DNA of 64,000 nt from G963666895 sp963666895 (GTDB lineage: Bacteria > Desulfobacterota > Desulfovibrionia > Desulfovibrionales > Desulfovibrionaceae). The notes below the pieces were generated by a model, which worked only from the letters and a program-made list of their open reading frames with translations, was not told the DNA's origin and searched no databases. Of this stretch, positions 9,425-20,693 are shown piece by piece. The position numbers and the translations under genes were made by a program. The stretch lies in assembly GCA_963666895.2 (NCBI GenBank), contig CAXXNS010000001.1:372001-436000 (forward strand), in the 5' to 3' direction. Every line of letters begins with the position of its first letter. Within the stretch, counting starts at the first letter, position 1.

Positions 9425-9453
9425 TTGTGTCCAGCCCGGCCATCAGGTATCCT
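9425..9453 (+). promoter_or_regulatory. Sigma70-type promoter, leaderless start of the regulator-phosphatase gene
   Basis: TTGTGT (9425-9430), 17 bases, TATCCT (9448-9453). The ATG is eight bases further on, with no ribosome site between. Confidence 0.45.
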
Positions 9454-9461
9454 GGACTGCC

Positions 9462-10724
9462 ATGCGCATCCTCATCGTCGACGACTCGGAATTCTTCCAC
9501 CCCCAGATCGAAGCGTTCCTGACCACGGGCGGCTACACGGACCTGACCTTCGCCACCAGCGCGGAGCAGGCCCTGGCCCTCCTGGACATGGCCCGCGACG
9601 ACGCCGGGGGCCCGGGCTTCGACCTGGTGCTCATGGACTTTCTCATGCCGGGCATGGACGGCATGGAGGCCATCCGCAGGATCAAGTCCGACCCGGTGAA
9701 CCTGGACCTGCCGGTGATGGTCATCACCTCGGACACCAGCCCCGAGACCCTGCGCACAGCCTTCGAGGCCGGGGCCGTGGACCACATCACCAAGCCCATC
9801 AACCCCATGGAGCTGGTGACCCGGGTCCGCTCCATCCTGCGCATCAAGTCCGAGTCGGACCGGCGCAAGGCCCAGGAGGCCAAGCTCACCGCGCTCAACG
9901 AGGCCCTGGCCGCCACCCACCGGCGCGTCACCCGGGAGATGGACGTGGCCGGACGCATCCAGGCCGCCCTGCTGCCCCGGGAGAGCCCCCTGGTGCCGGG
10001 CCTGACCGTGGACGCCCTGTACCGGCCCTCGGGCCAGGCCAGCGGCGACTACTACGACTACATTCCCCTGGAGGGCGGAGGCGTGCGGCTGGTCATGGCC
10101 GACGTGTCCGGCCACGGCGCGGGCGCGGCCGTGCTCATGGCCATCATGCGCACCTTGTTCCGGGTCAGCCGGGCCCACGACCTGGCCGAGACCTTCGGCC
10201 TGATCAACCAGCACCTGCTGGAGACCATCGGCGAACGGCCGGACTACGTGTCCGTGCTGGCCGCGGATCTGGACATCGAGGCCGGGACCCTGACCTGGAT
10301 AAACGCCGGGCACCCGCCCGGACTCCTGAGCACCGGGAGCGGCGAGCTTTGCCGCCTGGATGCGTCCAGCCCGCCCCTGGGCATCCAGACGCTGGACTTC
10401 ACGGCCAAGACCGAGTCCGTGCCCCAGGGCAACCTGCTCCTGTACACGGACGGGTTCTACGAGTTCCGCACCGGACCCAAGCAGTGGTTCTGCCTGGAGC
10501 CCTTCATCCTGCTGGCCGAGCAGCTCATGGACAGGGAACACTCGCCCCTGGGCGAGTTGGAGCGCCGCATCCACGACCTGGTGGTGCGCGGCTACGTCAA
10601 GCCTTCCGGACAGGAGCCCGAGGGGAACGAGGTACGCGGCGAAAGCCTGTACAACGACGACCAGACCGCCCTGTGGGCCTCCTGGAGGCCCGCCCCAGAC
10701 GACGACAAGGACCCCTCTCGGTGA
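9462..10724 (+). CDS. Response regulator with SpoIIE/RsbU-type serine phosphatase output
   Basis: A 420-residue two-domain protein. The receiver domain (1-125) has the acidic pair in IVDDSE, the phospho-acceptor D59 in LVLMDFLMPG and K111. A coiled linker follows. The PP2C-like SpoIIE phosphatase domain (about 150-410) shows RIQAALLPRE, SGDYYDY, ADVSGHGAGAAVLMA and YTDGFYE. Phosphorylation of the receiver would switch on dephosphorylation of a STAS anti-anti-sigma protein. No kinase is adjacent. A STAS gene exists at 35.1 kb but the pairing is only a guess. The mntP start overlaps the stop codon. Confidence 0.92.
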   Translation: MRILIVDDSEFFHPQIEAFLTTGGYTDLTFATSAEQALALLDMARDDAGGPGFDLVLMDFLMPGMDGMEAIRRIKSDPVNLDLPVMVITSDTSPETLRTAFEAGAVDHITKPINPMELVTRVRSILRIKSESDRRKAQEAKLTALNEALAATHRRVTREMDVAGRIQAALLPRESPLVPGLTVDALYRPSGQASGDYYDYIPLEGGGVRLVMADVSGHGAGAAVLMAIMRTLFRVSRAHDLAETFGLINQHLLETIGERPDYVSVLAADLDIEAGTLTWINAGHPPGLLSTGSGELCRLDASSPPLGIQTLDFTAKTESVPQGNLLLYTDGFYEFRTGPKQWFCLEPFILLAEQLMDREHSPLGELERRIHDLVVRGYVKPSGQEPEGNEVRGESLYNDDQTALWASWRPAPDDDKDPSR

Positions 10725-11290
10725 GTTGGGCCGAAATCCTGCTCCTGTCCGTGGCCCTGGCCATGGACGCCTTCGCGGTCTCCTGGGCCGCGGGCGCGGT
10801 GCTGGGCACGGCCACGCCGCGCCAGACCTTCCGCCTGTCCTTCCACTTCGGCCTGTTCCAGGCCGTGATGCCCATCCTGGGCTGGTTCCTGGGCGGCACC
10901 TTCGCCCGGTTCATCTCGTCCGTGGACCACTGGATCGCCTTCGGCCTGCTGGCCCTGGTGGGCGGGCGCATGGTCCTGTCCGCGGTGCGCGGCGACGAGG
11001 AGGAGGACTGCTGCGACCCCACCCGGGGCATGACCCTGGTGGTCCTGGCCGTGGCCACCAGCATCGACGCCCTGGCCGTGGGCCTGTCGCTGTCCATGCT
11101 CAAGATGTCGGTCTGGATTCCGGCCCTGGCCATCGGCCTGACCGCGGCCGCGTTTTCCGCGCTGGGCATCCACCTGGGCCGGGCCATGGGCCGCATCGCC
11201 TGGATCGGCCGATGGGCCGAAGGATTGGGAGGCCTGGTGCTGCTGGGAATCGGCCTGAGGATCCTGGCCGAGCACGGCGCGCTGGGCTGA
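10721..11290 (+). CDS. mntP: Manganese efflux pump MntP
   Basis: A 189-residue inner-membrane exporter that removes excess Mn2+. It has six predicted helices and two related halves, each with an Asp-containing helix: AMDAFAVSWAAG in the first and TSIDALAVGLSLS in the second, which is the MntP/YebN pattern. The GTG start overlaps the previous stop as GTGA, so translation is probably coupled. No manganese riboswitch is seen, as the gene is inside an operon. Confidence 0.92.
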   Translation: MSWAEILLLSVALAMDAFAVSWAAGAVLGTATPRQTFRLSFHFGLFQAVMPILGWFLGGTFARFISSVDHWIAFGLLALVGGRMVLSAVRGDEEEDCCDPTRGMTLVVLAVATSIDALAVGLSLSMLKMSVWIPALAIGLTAAAFSALGIHLGRAMGRIAWIGRWAEGLGGLVLLGIGLRILAEHGALG

Positions 11291-11294
11291 ACCG

Positions 11295-14258
<2,964 letters not shown>

Positions 14259-14265
14259 GGCCGCC

Positions 14266-15648
14266 TCACCTTCCCGGCACGTCGATGCCGTACTTCTTGA
14301 TCTTATAATGTATGGCCCGGCGGCTGATGCCCAGCAGGTCCGCGGCCGCGGTCTTGTTCCAGCCGGTATGGGCCAGGGCCCGCTGGATGGCCTCGCGCTC
14401 GTTCTCTTCCAGGGACATGGAGGACGGGGACGAAGGCCCGTCGCCGCCGGATTCCGGAATGGCGTCCGGGACGCGGCCCACGGGCTCCTCCAGTTGGAGA
14501 TCCCCGGGCTTGACCAGGTCGCCGGTGCAGAAGACCGTGGCCGCCTCCACCGCGTTCTTGAGCTCGCGCACGTTGCCGGGCCAGGAGTGGGCGTTGAGCA
14601 GGGGCAGGATCTCGGGCGCGAACCGAAGCTTGCGGCCCTGGGCCGAGCTGAAGCCGTCCAGGAACTTCCTGGCCAGGATATCCACGTCGCCGCCGCGCTC
14701 GCGCAGGGGCGGCACGCGCACCGTGACCACCTTGAGCCGGAAATACAGGTCCTCGCGGAACGAGCCCTTGCGCACCAGGGCGGGCAGGTCCGCGTTGGTG
14801 GCCGCGATGACCCGGCAGTCCACGGGAATCTCCTTGGTGTCGCCGATGCGCCGGATGGTCCGCTCCTGGAGGAACCGCAGCAACCGGGTCTGCATCTCAG
14901 GGGAAATGTTGCCGATCTCGTCCAGGAACAGGGTGCCGCCGTCCGCCTCAGCGATGAGCCCCTTCTTGTCCTTGAGGGCGTGGGTGAAGGAGCCCTTGAC
15001 GTGGCCGAAAAGCTCGGACTCCAGCAGGGTGGCCGGGGTGGAGCCGCAGTCCACGACGACCAGGGGGCCGTCGGCGCGCGCGCTCATGTCGTGGATCACG
15101 CGGGCCACCATCTCCTTGCCCGTGCCCGACTCGCCCATGACCAGGACGTTGACGTCGCTGCCGGCCACCCGCTCCACCAGATCGTAGAAGTCGCGCATGG
15201 CCTTGCCCGTGCCGCCCCAGATGATCCCGGCCACCGGGGAGGTCCCGCGCTTGGCCGCCTTGCTCCGCCTGGGCGGGCGCGACGACAGGATGTCCTTGAT
15301 GCGCGCCAGCAGCTCCTGGCCGTCAAAGGGCTTGGTCAGGTAGTCGGCCGCGCCGGTGCGGATGGAGCTGACAGCGTCCGGGATGTTGCCGAAGGCCGTG
15401 AGCAGGATGACCGGCACCTCGGGCCACTTCTCCAGAACCTCGCGCAGCAGGCCCTCGCCGCCCATGCCGGGCATCTTGACGTCGGAGACCACCAGGTCCA
15501 CGGGCTGGCCGGCCAGGGACTCCAGGGCCTGCTCGGCGCTGGACGCGGTACGGACCACGTACCCGGCCGCGTCGAGCCGGGCCTCGATGACCTCGAGGAT
15601 GGCCTTGTCGTCGTCCACCACCAGGACCAGATGCGCGTCTGAAGCCAT
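14266..15648 (-). CDS. Sigma54-type response regulator (GlrR/QseF-like) with altered GAFTGA loop
   Basis: A 460-residue NtrC-family regulator: receiver (D56, K106), AAA+ domain (Walker A GESGTGKE 172-179, Walker B TLFLDEIG 239-246) and a Fis-type helix-turn-helix at the end (NKTAAADLLGISRRAIHYKI). The loop that touches sigma54, usually GAFTGA, reads GSFTHA at 219-224, keeping the key Thr but changing two positions. It is preceded by a kinase and a lipoprotein in the order known from E. coli glrK-qseG-glrR, and its length is close to GlrR. A perfect sigma54 promoter lies upstream of the operon. The start has GAGAGGGGA. Confidence 0.92.
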   Translation of the reverse strand: MASDAHLVLVVDDDKAILEVIEARLDAAGYVVRTASSAEQALESLAGQPVDLVVSDVKMPGMGGEGLLREVLEKWPEVPVILLTAFGNIPDAVSSIRTGAADYLTKPFDGQELLARIKDILSSRPPRRSKAAKRGTSPVAGIIWGGTGKAMRDFYDLVERVAGSDVNVLVMGESGTGKEMVARVIHDMSARADGPLVVVDCGSTPATLLESELFGHVKGSFTHALKDKKGLIAEADGGTLFLDEIGNISPEMQTRLLRFLQERTIRRIGDTKEIPVDCRVIAATNADLPALVRKGSFREDLYFRLKVVTVRVPPLRERGGDVDILARKFLDGFSSAQGRKLRFAPEILPLLNAHSWPGNVRELKNAVEAATVFCTGDLVKPGDLQLEEPVGRVPDAIPESGGDGPSSPSSMSLEENEREAIQRALAHTGWNKTAAADLLGISRRAIHYKIKKYGIDVPGR

Positions 15649-15692
15649 GCGTTCCCCTCTCTTGCGAGTGGCATTGTATCCGGGGTTCGATT

Positions 15693-16322
15693 TTAGTCAA
15701 ACCCCTTCTTTTTTATCAGAATCTCTTGGTGGAGCTGCTCCAGGGCCGTCAACTGGCTGCGCAACCGCTCGTTTTCCAGGGCCAGTTCCTTGAGCTGCTC
15801 CTTGAGCCGCTCGTTCTCCTGGCGGGAGGCGGCCAGCTTGTTCAGGGAATCGGCGCACTCGCCCGCGGCCCGCAGCGGCTTGACGGCCTCGACCTCGGGT
15901 TTTTCAATTGGTGCCGGAAGCTGGGTCAACGCCTGGGCCTGGGGCCGGAGCCGGTCCAGGAACAGGCTGAACAGCCGGGGGTCCTCCCAGGACGGATCGG
16001 CCGGAGCCAGGGAGTACCAGGTCCGCCAAAGGTCCACGGCCGAATCGAACTCGGCCGGTGTGCGGGCCCCGGCCAGCCGGGACAGAACCAGCCCGAAAAA
16101 GGCCTGTCGGCTCAGCAGGGGGTCGGGAGAGGTGTCGGCGATCTCCCCGAACAGCCGGGCCGCGGTGTTGTAGGCCCCGGCCTGGTAGGTCTCCACGGCG
16201 TAGTGGTAGGCGGCCCTGGCGTCGGGCAGGACCTTGGGCCTGGCCTTGTGCTGGGCGCAGGCCCCGCAGACCAGGGCCGGAACCAGCAGGACGGTTGCCA
16301 ATGCGATGGGATGAATCCTCAT
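15693..16322 (-). CDS. QseG-like lipoprotein with TPR-like region and coiled coil
   Basis: A 209-residue protein with a lipoprotein-type signal ending in LVCGAC, a helical TPR-like region (YHYAVETYQAGAYNTAARLFGE onward, repeated once) and a C-terminal coiled coil rich in Glu and Leu from about residue 165. The start overlaps the kinase stop as ATGA. Its place between a sensor kinase and a sigma54-type regulator is that of QseG/YfhG in enterobacteria, an outer-membrane lipoprotein that activates the kinase GlrK. No clear sequence match to QseG is claimed. The analogy rests on position, size, lipobox and coiled coil. Confidence 0.75.
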   Translation of the reverse strand: MRIHPIALATVLLVPALVCGACAQHKARPKVLPDARAAYHYAVETYQAGAYNTAARLFGEIADTSPDPLLSRQAFFGLVLSRLAGARTPAEFDSAVDLWRTWYSLAPADPSWEDPRLFSLFLDRLRPQAQALTQLPAPIEKPEVEAVKPLRAAGECADSLNKLAASRQENERLKEQLKELALENERLRSQLTALEQLHQEILIKKKGFD

Positions 16323-17764
16323 ACCGCCTCCTCTTGCTTGGCCAGGGGCAGGGAAAAACTGAACCGGCTGCCCTTGCCCGGGCTGGAGTCCAGCCACATG
16401 GACCCGCCGTGGGCCTCGACGATGGCCCGGGAGATGAACAGGCCCAATCCGGCCCCGTCCACGGTGCCGCGCACGCCCGCCTCGCGGTAGTACTTGCCGA
16501 ACACGTGGGGCTGCTCCTCCTCGGGGATGCCCGGACCCTGGTCCGTGACCCGGAACACGGCCCGGCCGCCGTACCTCTCCGGCTCGGCCGCCACCTCCAG
16601 GTCCACCCGGGTGTTCGGGCCCGAAAACTTGACCGCGTTGCCCAGCAGATTGAGCAGCACCTGCTGCACGTGGTCGCGGTCGGCCATGACCATGACCCCT
16701 TCCGGGCAGGGATTGCAGCCCAGCTCCACTTTCTTGGCCTCGGCGGCCGGGCGGATGCGCTCCAGGGCGGACAGGGCCAGTTCGGCCGCGCTCTCGGGCT
16801 CGGGGTGCACCTCGGGCCGGGCCGACTCCAGCCGGGAAACCTGCATCAGCCGCTCCAGCAGGCCGGACAGGCGCACGGTTTCCTGGCGCGCAATATCCAA
16901 AAAACGTTTCTGGCGCTCGTTTACTGCGCCGAAGGTGCCGTCGGCCACCATGTCCACGGACTCGCGGATGCTGGTCAGGGGCGTGCGTATTTCGTGGGAG
17001 AGCATGGAGATGAAGTCCGAGCGCATCTGCTCCTCGCGCCTGAGCTGCTCGGTCATGCGGTTGAAGGTCCGGGCCAGTTCGCCCAGTTCGTCCCGGGTGG
17101 ACACGTACACCGGCTCCACGGCCCCGGCCCGGCCCCACTGCCGAATGCCCCGGCGCACCTCGCGCAGGCTGCGGTTCAGCCGCCAGGTGATGACCAGGGT
17201 GCCGGCCACGCCCAGGGTCAGGGAGGCGATGAGCCCGACCAGCCCCATGCTCGAGGCCTCGCGGGCCTGGGCGTAGAGCCCGCCGAGCCGCTTCTTCATC
17301 TCCTCCTGGTTCTCCTGCCGGGTGCTCTGCAGCACCTCGATCCAGGTGTTCACGGTCTGGTCCGGCAGGAGGAGCGTCTCGGGGTCGCCGCCCTTGGACA
17401 GGGTGATGGTGTACTCGCGGGTCAGGGGCTCCCACTTTTCCGCGTACTCGGGGTGGCGCTCCAGGACCTCGGCCAGTTGGCGGCCGAACTCGGACAGGTC
17501 CGAGATCACGTACTCCATGTAGATGTCTTTTTGCAGGATCTCGTAGCGCTTGCGGTTCTCCTCCAGGGTCAGGAGCGTCTGGATCATGCGCTGGGTGGAC
17601 ACGCCGATGTCGTAGTGGACCCCGGCGATGGTGGCCGAGCTGGCCACGATGCGCTCGGTGCGTACGAGCAGGTAGGCCGTGGTCAGGTAGAAGATCAGGA
17701 TCAGGGCCAGGGACCAGAGCAGGAGCTTGGCCGTGATGCCCAGGCGCGGAGCGGGAATCCTCAT
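16319..17764 (-). CDS. Membrane sensor histidine kinase (GlrK/QseE-like)
   Basis: A 481-residue kinase with membrane helices at about 12-33 and 173-194, a helical periplasmic sensor of about 140 residues, HAMP (about 195-250), HisKA with H257 in SMLSHEIRTP, and an HATPase with N-box NLLGNAVKFS, DQGPGIP and GAGLGLFIS. Length and layout match E. coli GlrK. It is the first gene of the operon and would phosphorylate the sigma54-type regulator two genes downstream. The start is 60 bases after a terminator-like hairpin in the leader. Confidence 0.92.
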   Translation of the reverse strand: MRIPAPRLGITAKLLLWSLALILIFYLTTAYLLVRTERIVASSATIAGVHYDIGVSTQRMIQTLLTLEENRKRYEILQKDIYMEYVISDLSEFGRQLAEVLERHPEYAEKWEPLTREYTITLSKGGDPETLLLPDQTVNTWIEVLQSTRQENQEEMKKRLGGLYAQAREASSMGLVGLIASLTLGVAGTLVITWRLNRSLREVRRGIRQWGRAGAVEPVYVSTRDELGELARTFNRMTEQLRREEQMRSDFISMLSHEIRTPLTSIRESVDMVADGTFGAVNERQKRFLDIARQETVRLSGLLERLMQVSRLESARPEVHPEPESAAELALSALERIRPAAEAKKVELGCNPCPEGVMVMADRDHVQQVLLNLLGNAVKFSGPNTRVDLEVAAEPERYGGRAVFRVTDQGPGIPEEEQPHVFGKYYREAGVRGTVDGAGLGLFISRAIVEAHGGSMWLDSSPGKGSRFSFSLPLAKQEEAV

Positions 17765-17820
17765 GGCTCAAGCTGTACTGCAACCCGGCCCCCGGGTAAA
17801 GGAGGGGCCCTTTCCAGCCT

Positions 17821-17864
17821 GGGAAAACCAGCGGGGCCCGTCCCCCAATGGAACGGGCCCCTGG
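17821..17864 (-). terminator. Terminator-like hairpin in the leader of the kinase operon
   Basis: Read on the minus strand, CCAG-GGGCCCGT pairs with ACGGGCCC-CTGG (a small bulge separates the two blocks) and TTTT follows at once. The inner nine base pairs (17833-17841 / 17853-17861) are perfect. It would end transcripts from the sigma54 promoter before the kinase gene. Confidence 0.65.
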
Positions 17865-18017
17865 CTGAAGAGAGTGCAACGTACAAACGAGTTGTTCCAA
17901 AATGCCCGTCAGGAGCGGCGCGCACCGCGCCGAACGGGATCACCAGCCGACAGAACTAGGCAATGCATGCCATGGCATACCCTCCGCTATACGTTGAATC
18001 GCGGTCTTGAGGATGCA
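17823..18017 (-). ncRNA. Candidate sigma54-dependent small RNA (GlmY-like position)
   Basis: This stretch of about 195 nt lies between the predicted start of a perfect sigma54 promoter and a terminator hairpin. It has no convincing gene: only a 5-codon ORF after GGAGG and unsupported open frames. E. coli glmY (about 184 nt, sigma54-driven through GlrR) occupies the same place before glrK-qseG-glrR. No sequence match to GlmY was looked for or is claimed. The alternative is a long 5' leader with a transcription attenuator. Confidence 0.4.
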
Positions 18018-18028
18018 CCATGAACAAA

Positions 18029-18043
18029 GCAACCGCCGTGCCA
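18029..18043 (-). promoter_or_regulatory. Sigma54 (-24/-12) promoter
   Basis: On the minus strand this reads TGGCAC-GGCGG-TTGC, a perfect match to the consensus TGGCAC-N5-TTGC. It lies just after the terminator of the upstream minus-strand gene and points at the kinase operon. The expected start of transcription is near 18017. Confidence 0.75.
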
Positions 18044-18072
18044 GCGGCCATCCAACTGAAATCACGGGACAT

Positions 18073-18104
18073 AAAAAAGCCCGGCCCCCTGACGGGACCG
18101 GGCC
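18073..18104 (-). terminator. Intrinsic terminator of the gene at 18129
   Basis: On the minus strand a GGCCCGG / CCGGGC stem is followed by TTTTTT. It isolates the unknown gene from the signalling operon downstream. Confidence 0.85.
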
Positions 18105-18128
18105 ACGCGCAATATTTGCGCAGCCGGG

Positions 18129-18644
18129 CTAGTGCACCGTGCCCGAACCGTCGCCTTGGGCCGCGGACCCCTGGGTCAGCTTGGCCACGTACTCCTTGAC
18201 CTCGTCCAGCTTGCGCCACTCGGAATACATCTCCTCCCACTCGGCGAACTCGTGTTCCCGCTCGTCCAGGTAGGGTTCGTGGCCCTTGAGCCACAGGCTG
18301 AACACGTAGTTCTCGATCTTGTAGGCCGAGGAGTCGAACACCCGGTCGCAGACCCCGATGGGGTACTTGGTGCCGTCCAGGCGCGCGCCCACGAAATTGC
18401 ACACCGTGAGCTGCGATCCCTCCTGCGTGATCTCGCCGTTGTTGAGCATCTCGGCCAGGGGGGCCAGGAAGCCCTCTTTGGACTTCAGGTTCTCCATGGT
18501 CTCGCCGGGCACGGACAGCTTGAGGGCTCCCCCGTCCTCGACCACGAAATAGAAACGGAGCCAGTGCTCGAAGCGCACGATGAGGGACACGTCGGACACC
18601 GCGTTCTGGAACTCCGGGCTGGTGATGTCGATCTTTTTCTGCAT
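18129..18644 (-). CDS. Unrecognised cytoplasmic protein of 171 residues
   Basis: No family is recognised. The protein is acidic and soluble, has no signal peptide or membrane helix, opens with MQKKIDITSPEF and has aromatic-rich strands (FEHWLRFYFVVEDGG) followed by an acidic C-terminal helix (EREHEFAEWEEMYSEW). The open frame extends to 18758, but the ATG at 18644 has a clear AGGAG site. It is a single-gene unit with its own terminator, transcribed away from the small gene at 18843. Confidence 0.75.
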   Translation of the reverse strand: MQKKIDITSPEFQNAVSDVSLIVRFEHWLRFYFVVEDGGALKLSVPGETMENLKSKEGFLAPLAEMLNNGEITQEGSQLTVCNFVGARLDGTKYPIGVCDRVFDSSAYKIENYVFSLWLKGHEPYLDEREHEFAEWEEMYSEWRKLDEVKEYVAKLTQGSAAQGDGSGTVH

Positions 18645-18842
18645 GTTGTCTCCTGAAAGGTGTTGCCCGGGGATAATGGGCATCCCAAGCCGAATCGTCA
18701 AGGGAAACGACAGCCGAAAACCGAGAACCAAGGCCGCTCCCGGGGCTTTACAAGCCACTGGATCATGAGGTAAGCCACATCACTTCCGGCCTGTGCCGGA
18801 GCATCAGCAAGACTATTGACATCTCCGCAGGAGGATTAACGT

Positions 18843-18962
18843 ATGGGTAGCCAAAAGAAGCACGAGCGCATGAAGGAACTGGACCGCCGCCGCCACCGCC
18901 GCAAGCAGAACCAGAAGGCGCGCGTCAAAGAGGCCAAGGAACAGGCCGCCAAGGACAAGTAG
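18843..18962 (+). CDS. 39-residue highly basic protein
   Basis: A very short gene with a strong GGAGG site eight bases before the ATG. The product is almost entirely Lys, Arg, Glu, Gln and Ala (MGSQKKHERMKELDRRRHRR at the start), forms a probable single helix and lacks a signal. About half of the residues are charged and the net charge is strongly positive, which suggests nucleic-acid or ribosome binding. FmdB follows 27 bases later on the same strand. It is not recognised as a named family. Confidence 0.7.
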   Translation: MGSQKKHERMKELDRRRHRRKQNQKARVKEAKEQAAKDK

Positions 18963-18989
18963 GTCCGATTCCGCGCCAGGAGAAGAACG

Positions 18990-19325
18990 ATGCCCATCTA
19001 CGAGTATTGCTGCCAGGACTGCAAACAGATCTTCGAGGAATGGCAGGAAGGGTTCGATGAGAAGGAAATGACCTGTCCGGTCTGTTCCGGGCCGGCCAAG
19101 CGGATCATCTCCCACTCGGCCTTCATCCTCAAGGGCAGCGGCTGGTACGTGACCGACTACGCGGGCCAGAAATCCGGGGTCAACGGCAACGGCAACGGCT
19201 CCTCGTCCGAGGACAAGGACTCGGGGACCAAGGCGGATTCCGCCGCGGACACTCCGGCCCCTGCCAAGACCGAGCCCGCGGCCACGGCCAAGAGCAAAGT
19301 TCCGGACCAAAAGAGCACCGGCTAG
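18990..19325 (+). CDS. FmdB-family zinc-ribbon protein
   Basis: A 111-residue protein that begins with the FmdB signature MPIYEYCCQDC, with a second pair CPVC at about 30-33 and a SHSAFILKGSGWY segment. The C-terminal half is low-complexity (Asn, Gly, Ser, Lys, Ala) and probably disordered. FmdB proteins are small putative regulators whose function is unsettled. A GGAGAAGAA site precedes the ATG and a terminator follows. Confidence 0.9.
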   Translation: MPIYEYCCQDCKQIFEEWQEGFDEKEMTCPVCSGPAKRIISHSAFILKGSGWYVTDYAGQKSGVNGNGNGSSSEDKDSGTKADSAADTPAPAKTEPAATAKSKVPDQKSTG

Positions 19326-19332
19326 CGATCCA

Positions 19333-19359
19333 CAGGCAGCCTCGGGCTGCCTTTTTTTG
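19333..19359 (+). terminator. Intrinsic terminator after FmdB gene
   Basis: AGGCAGCC / GGCTGCCT stem with a three-base loop and TTTTTTT. Confidence 0.92.
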
Positions 19360-19394
19360 GCCTTCGGCCCAACCCTGCAACCGGAAGCCGCCCC

Positions 19395-20690
19395 ATGATC
19401 GAACGCTATTCCCGCCCTGAAATGATTCGTCTCTGGTCCCTGGAAAACAAGTTCCGGGCCTGGCTGGAGGTAGAGCTGGCCGTGTGCCAGGCCTGGTTCG
19501 AGCAGGGCGCCATCCCGGAAGAGGACTGGCGCGCCATCCAGGACAAGGCCGACTTCGACCTGGACCGCATCCTCGAGATCGAGGAAAAGACCAAGCACGA
19601 CGTCATCGCCTTTCTGACCGCGGTGGAGGAGAAGGTCGGCCCGTCGGCCCGGTTCATCCACCTGGGCTGCACCTCCTCGGACATCGTGGACACGGCCGGC
19701 GGCCTGCTCCTGACCCGGGCGGGCAAGATCATCGACCGCAGCCTGGACCGCCTGCTCCTGGCGCTCAAGCATTTGGCCATGGAGCACAAGTATTTGCCCT
19801 GCATGGGCCGGACCCACGGCATCCACGCCGAACCGACCACCTTCGGCCTGAAGATGGCCTCGTTCTACGCCGAGTTCACCCGGGCCCGGCAACGGCTGTC
19901 CGAGGCTCGGGAGGCCGTGCGCGTGGGCAAGATTTCCGGGGCCGTGGGCACCTACGCCCACCTGAACCCGGACGTGGAGGCCCGCGCCCTGGAGATCCTG
20001 GGCCTGGCCCCGGACCCGGTGTCCACCCAGATCGTGCAGCGCGACCGCCACGCCCACTTCCACACTTCCCTGGCCCTCATGGCCGGGGGCGTGGAGCGGC
20101 TCGGCGTGGAGCTCAGGCACTTGCAGCGCACCGAGGTCCGCGAGGTGGAGGAAGGCTTCTCCAAGGGCCAGAAGGGCTCCTCGGCCATGCCCCACAAGAA
20201 AAACCCCATATCGGCCGAGAACCTCTGCGGCCTGTCCCGGCTCATCCGCACCAACGCCCTGGCGGCCATGGAGAACATGCCCCTGTGGCACGAGCGCGAC
20301 ATCTCCCACTCCTCGGTGGAGCGGGTCATCGGGCCGGACTCCACCACCCTGGCCGACTACACCCTGAACCGCATGGCCGGGCTCCTGGAAAACCTGCGCG
20401 TGCTGCCCGACAACATGGCCAGGAACATGGAACGGTCCTACGGCCTGCACTACTCCCAGCGCCTGCTCTACGCCCTCATCGACACCGGCCTGCCCCGCCA
20501 GGAGGCCTACGAGATGGTCCAGCGCGTGGCCCTGGCCTGCTGGGAGAACGGGAAGTCATTCCCCGAGGCGGCCCAGGCGGACAAGGAGATCGCCTCCCAC
20601 CTGGACTCTAAAGTTTTTCAAGAAACCTTTGACCCTTCCTGGTACATGCGGTATGTGGACACCATCTTCACCCGTGTATTCGGCTCCTGA
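19395..20690 (+). CDS. purB: Adenylosuccinate lyase
   Basis: A 431-residue tetrameric enzyme that splits SAICAR and adenylosuccinate in purine synthesis. It has the fumarase-family signature SSAMPHKKNPI, the GCTSSDIVDTA segment and the TRTH-type loop GRTHGIHAEPTT. Length is normal for the short bacterial PurB. It is followed after three bases by pyrE and then by the cell-envelope genes, all on one strand, which makes it the likely first gene of a five-gene operon. Confidence 0.97.
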   Translation: MIERYSRPEMIRLWSLENKFRAWLEVELAVCQAWFEQGAIPEEDWRAIQDKADFDLDRILEIEEKTKHDVIAFLTAVEEKVGPSARFIHLGCTSSDIVDTAGGLLLTRAGKIIDRSLDRLLLALKHLAMEHKYLPCMGRTHGIHAEPTTFGLKMASFYAEFTRARQRLSEAREAVRVGKISGAVGTYAHLNPDVEARALEILGLAPDPVSTQIVQRDRHAHFHTSLALMAGGVERLGVELRHLQRTEVREVEEGFSKGQKGSSAMPHKKNPISAENLCGLSRLIRTNALAAMENMPLWHERDISHSSVERVIGPDSTTLADYTLNRMAGLLENLRVLPDNMARNMERSYGLHYSQRLLYALIDTGLPRQEAYEMVQRVALACWENGKSFPEAAQADKEIASHLDSKVFQETFDPSWYMRYVDTIFTRVFGS

Positions 20691-20693
20691 CCC

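Noticed and set aside
10600..10720. Manganese riboswitch before mntP
   Set aside because: The mntP start overlaps the preceding gene and no leader exists.
17973..17987. Plus-strand TGGCAT-N5-CCGC near the kinase leader
   Set aside because: The second half does not match TTGC and no gene follows on that strand.
17956..18402. 148-codon minus-strand frame ending MACIA over the sigma54 promoter
   Set aside because: It is out of frame with the gene at 18129 and has no codon-usage or ribosome-site support. At most, its last five codons could be a leader peptide.
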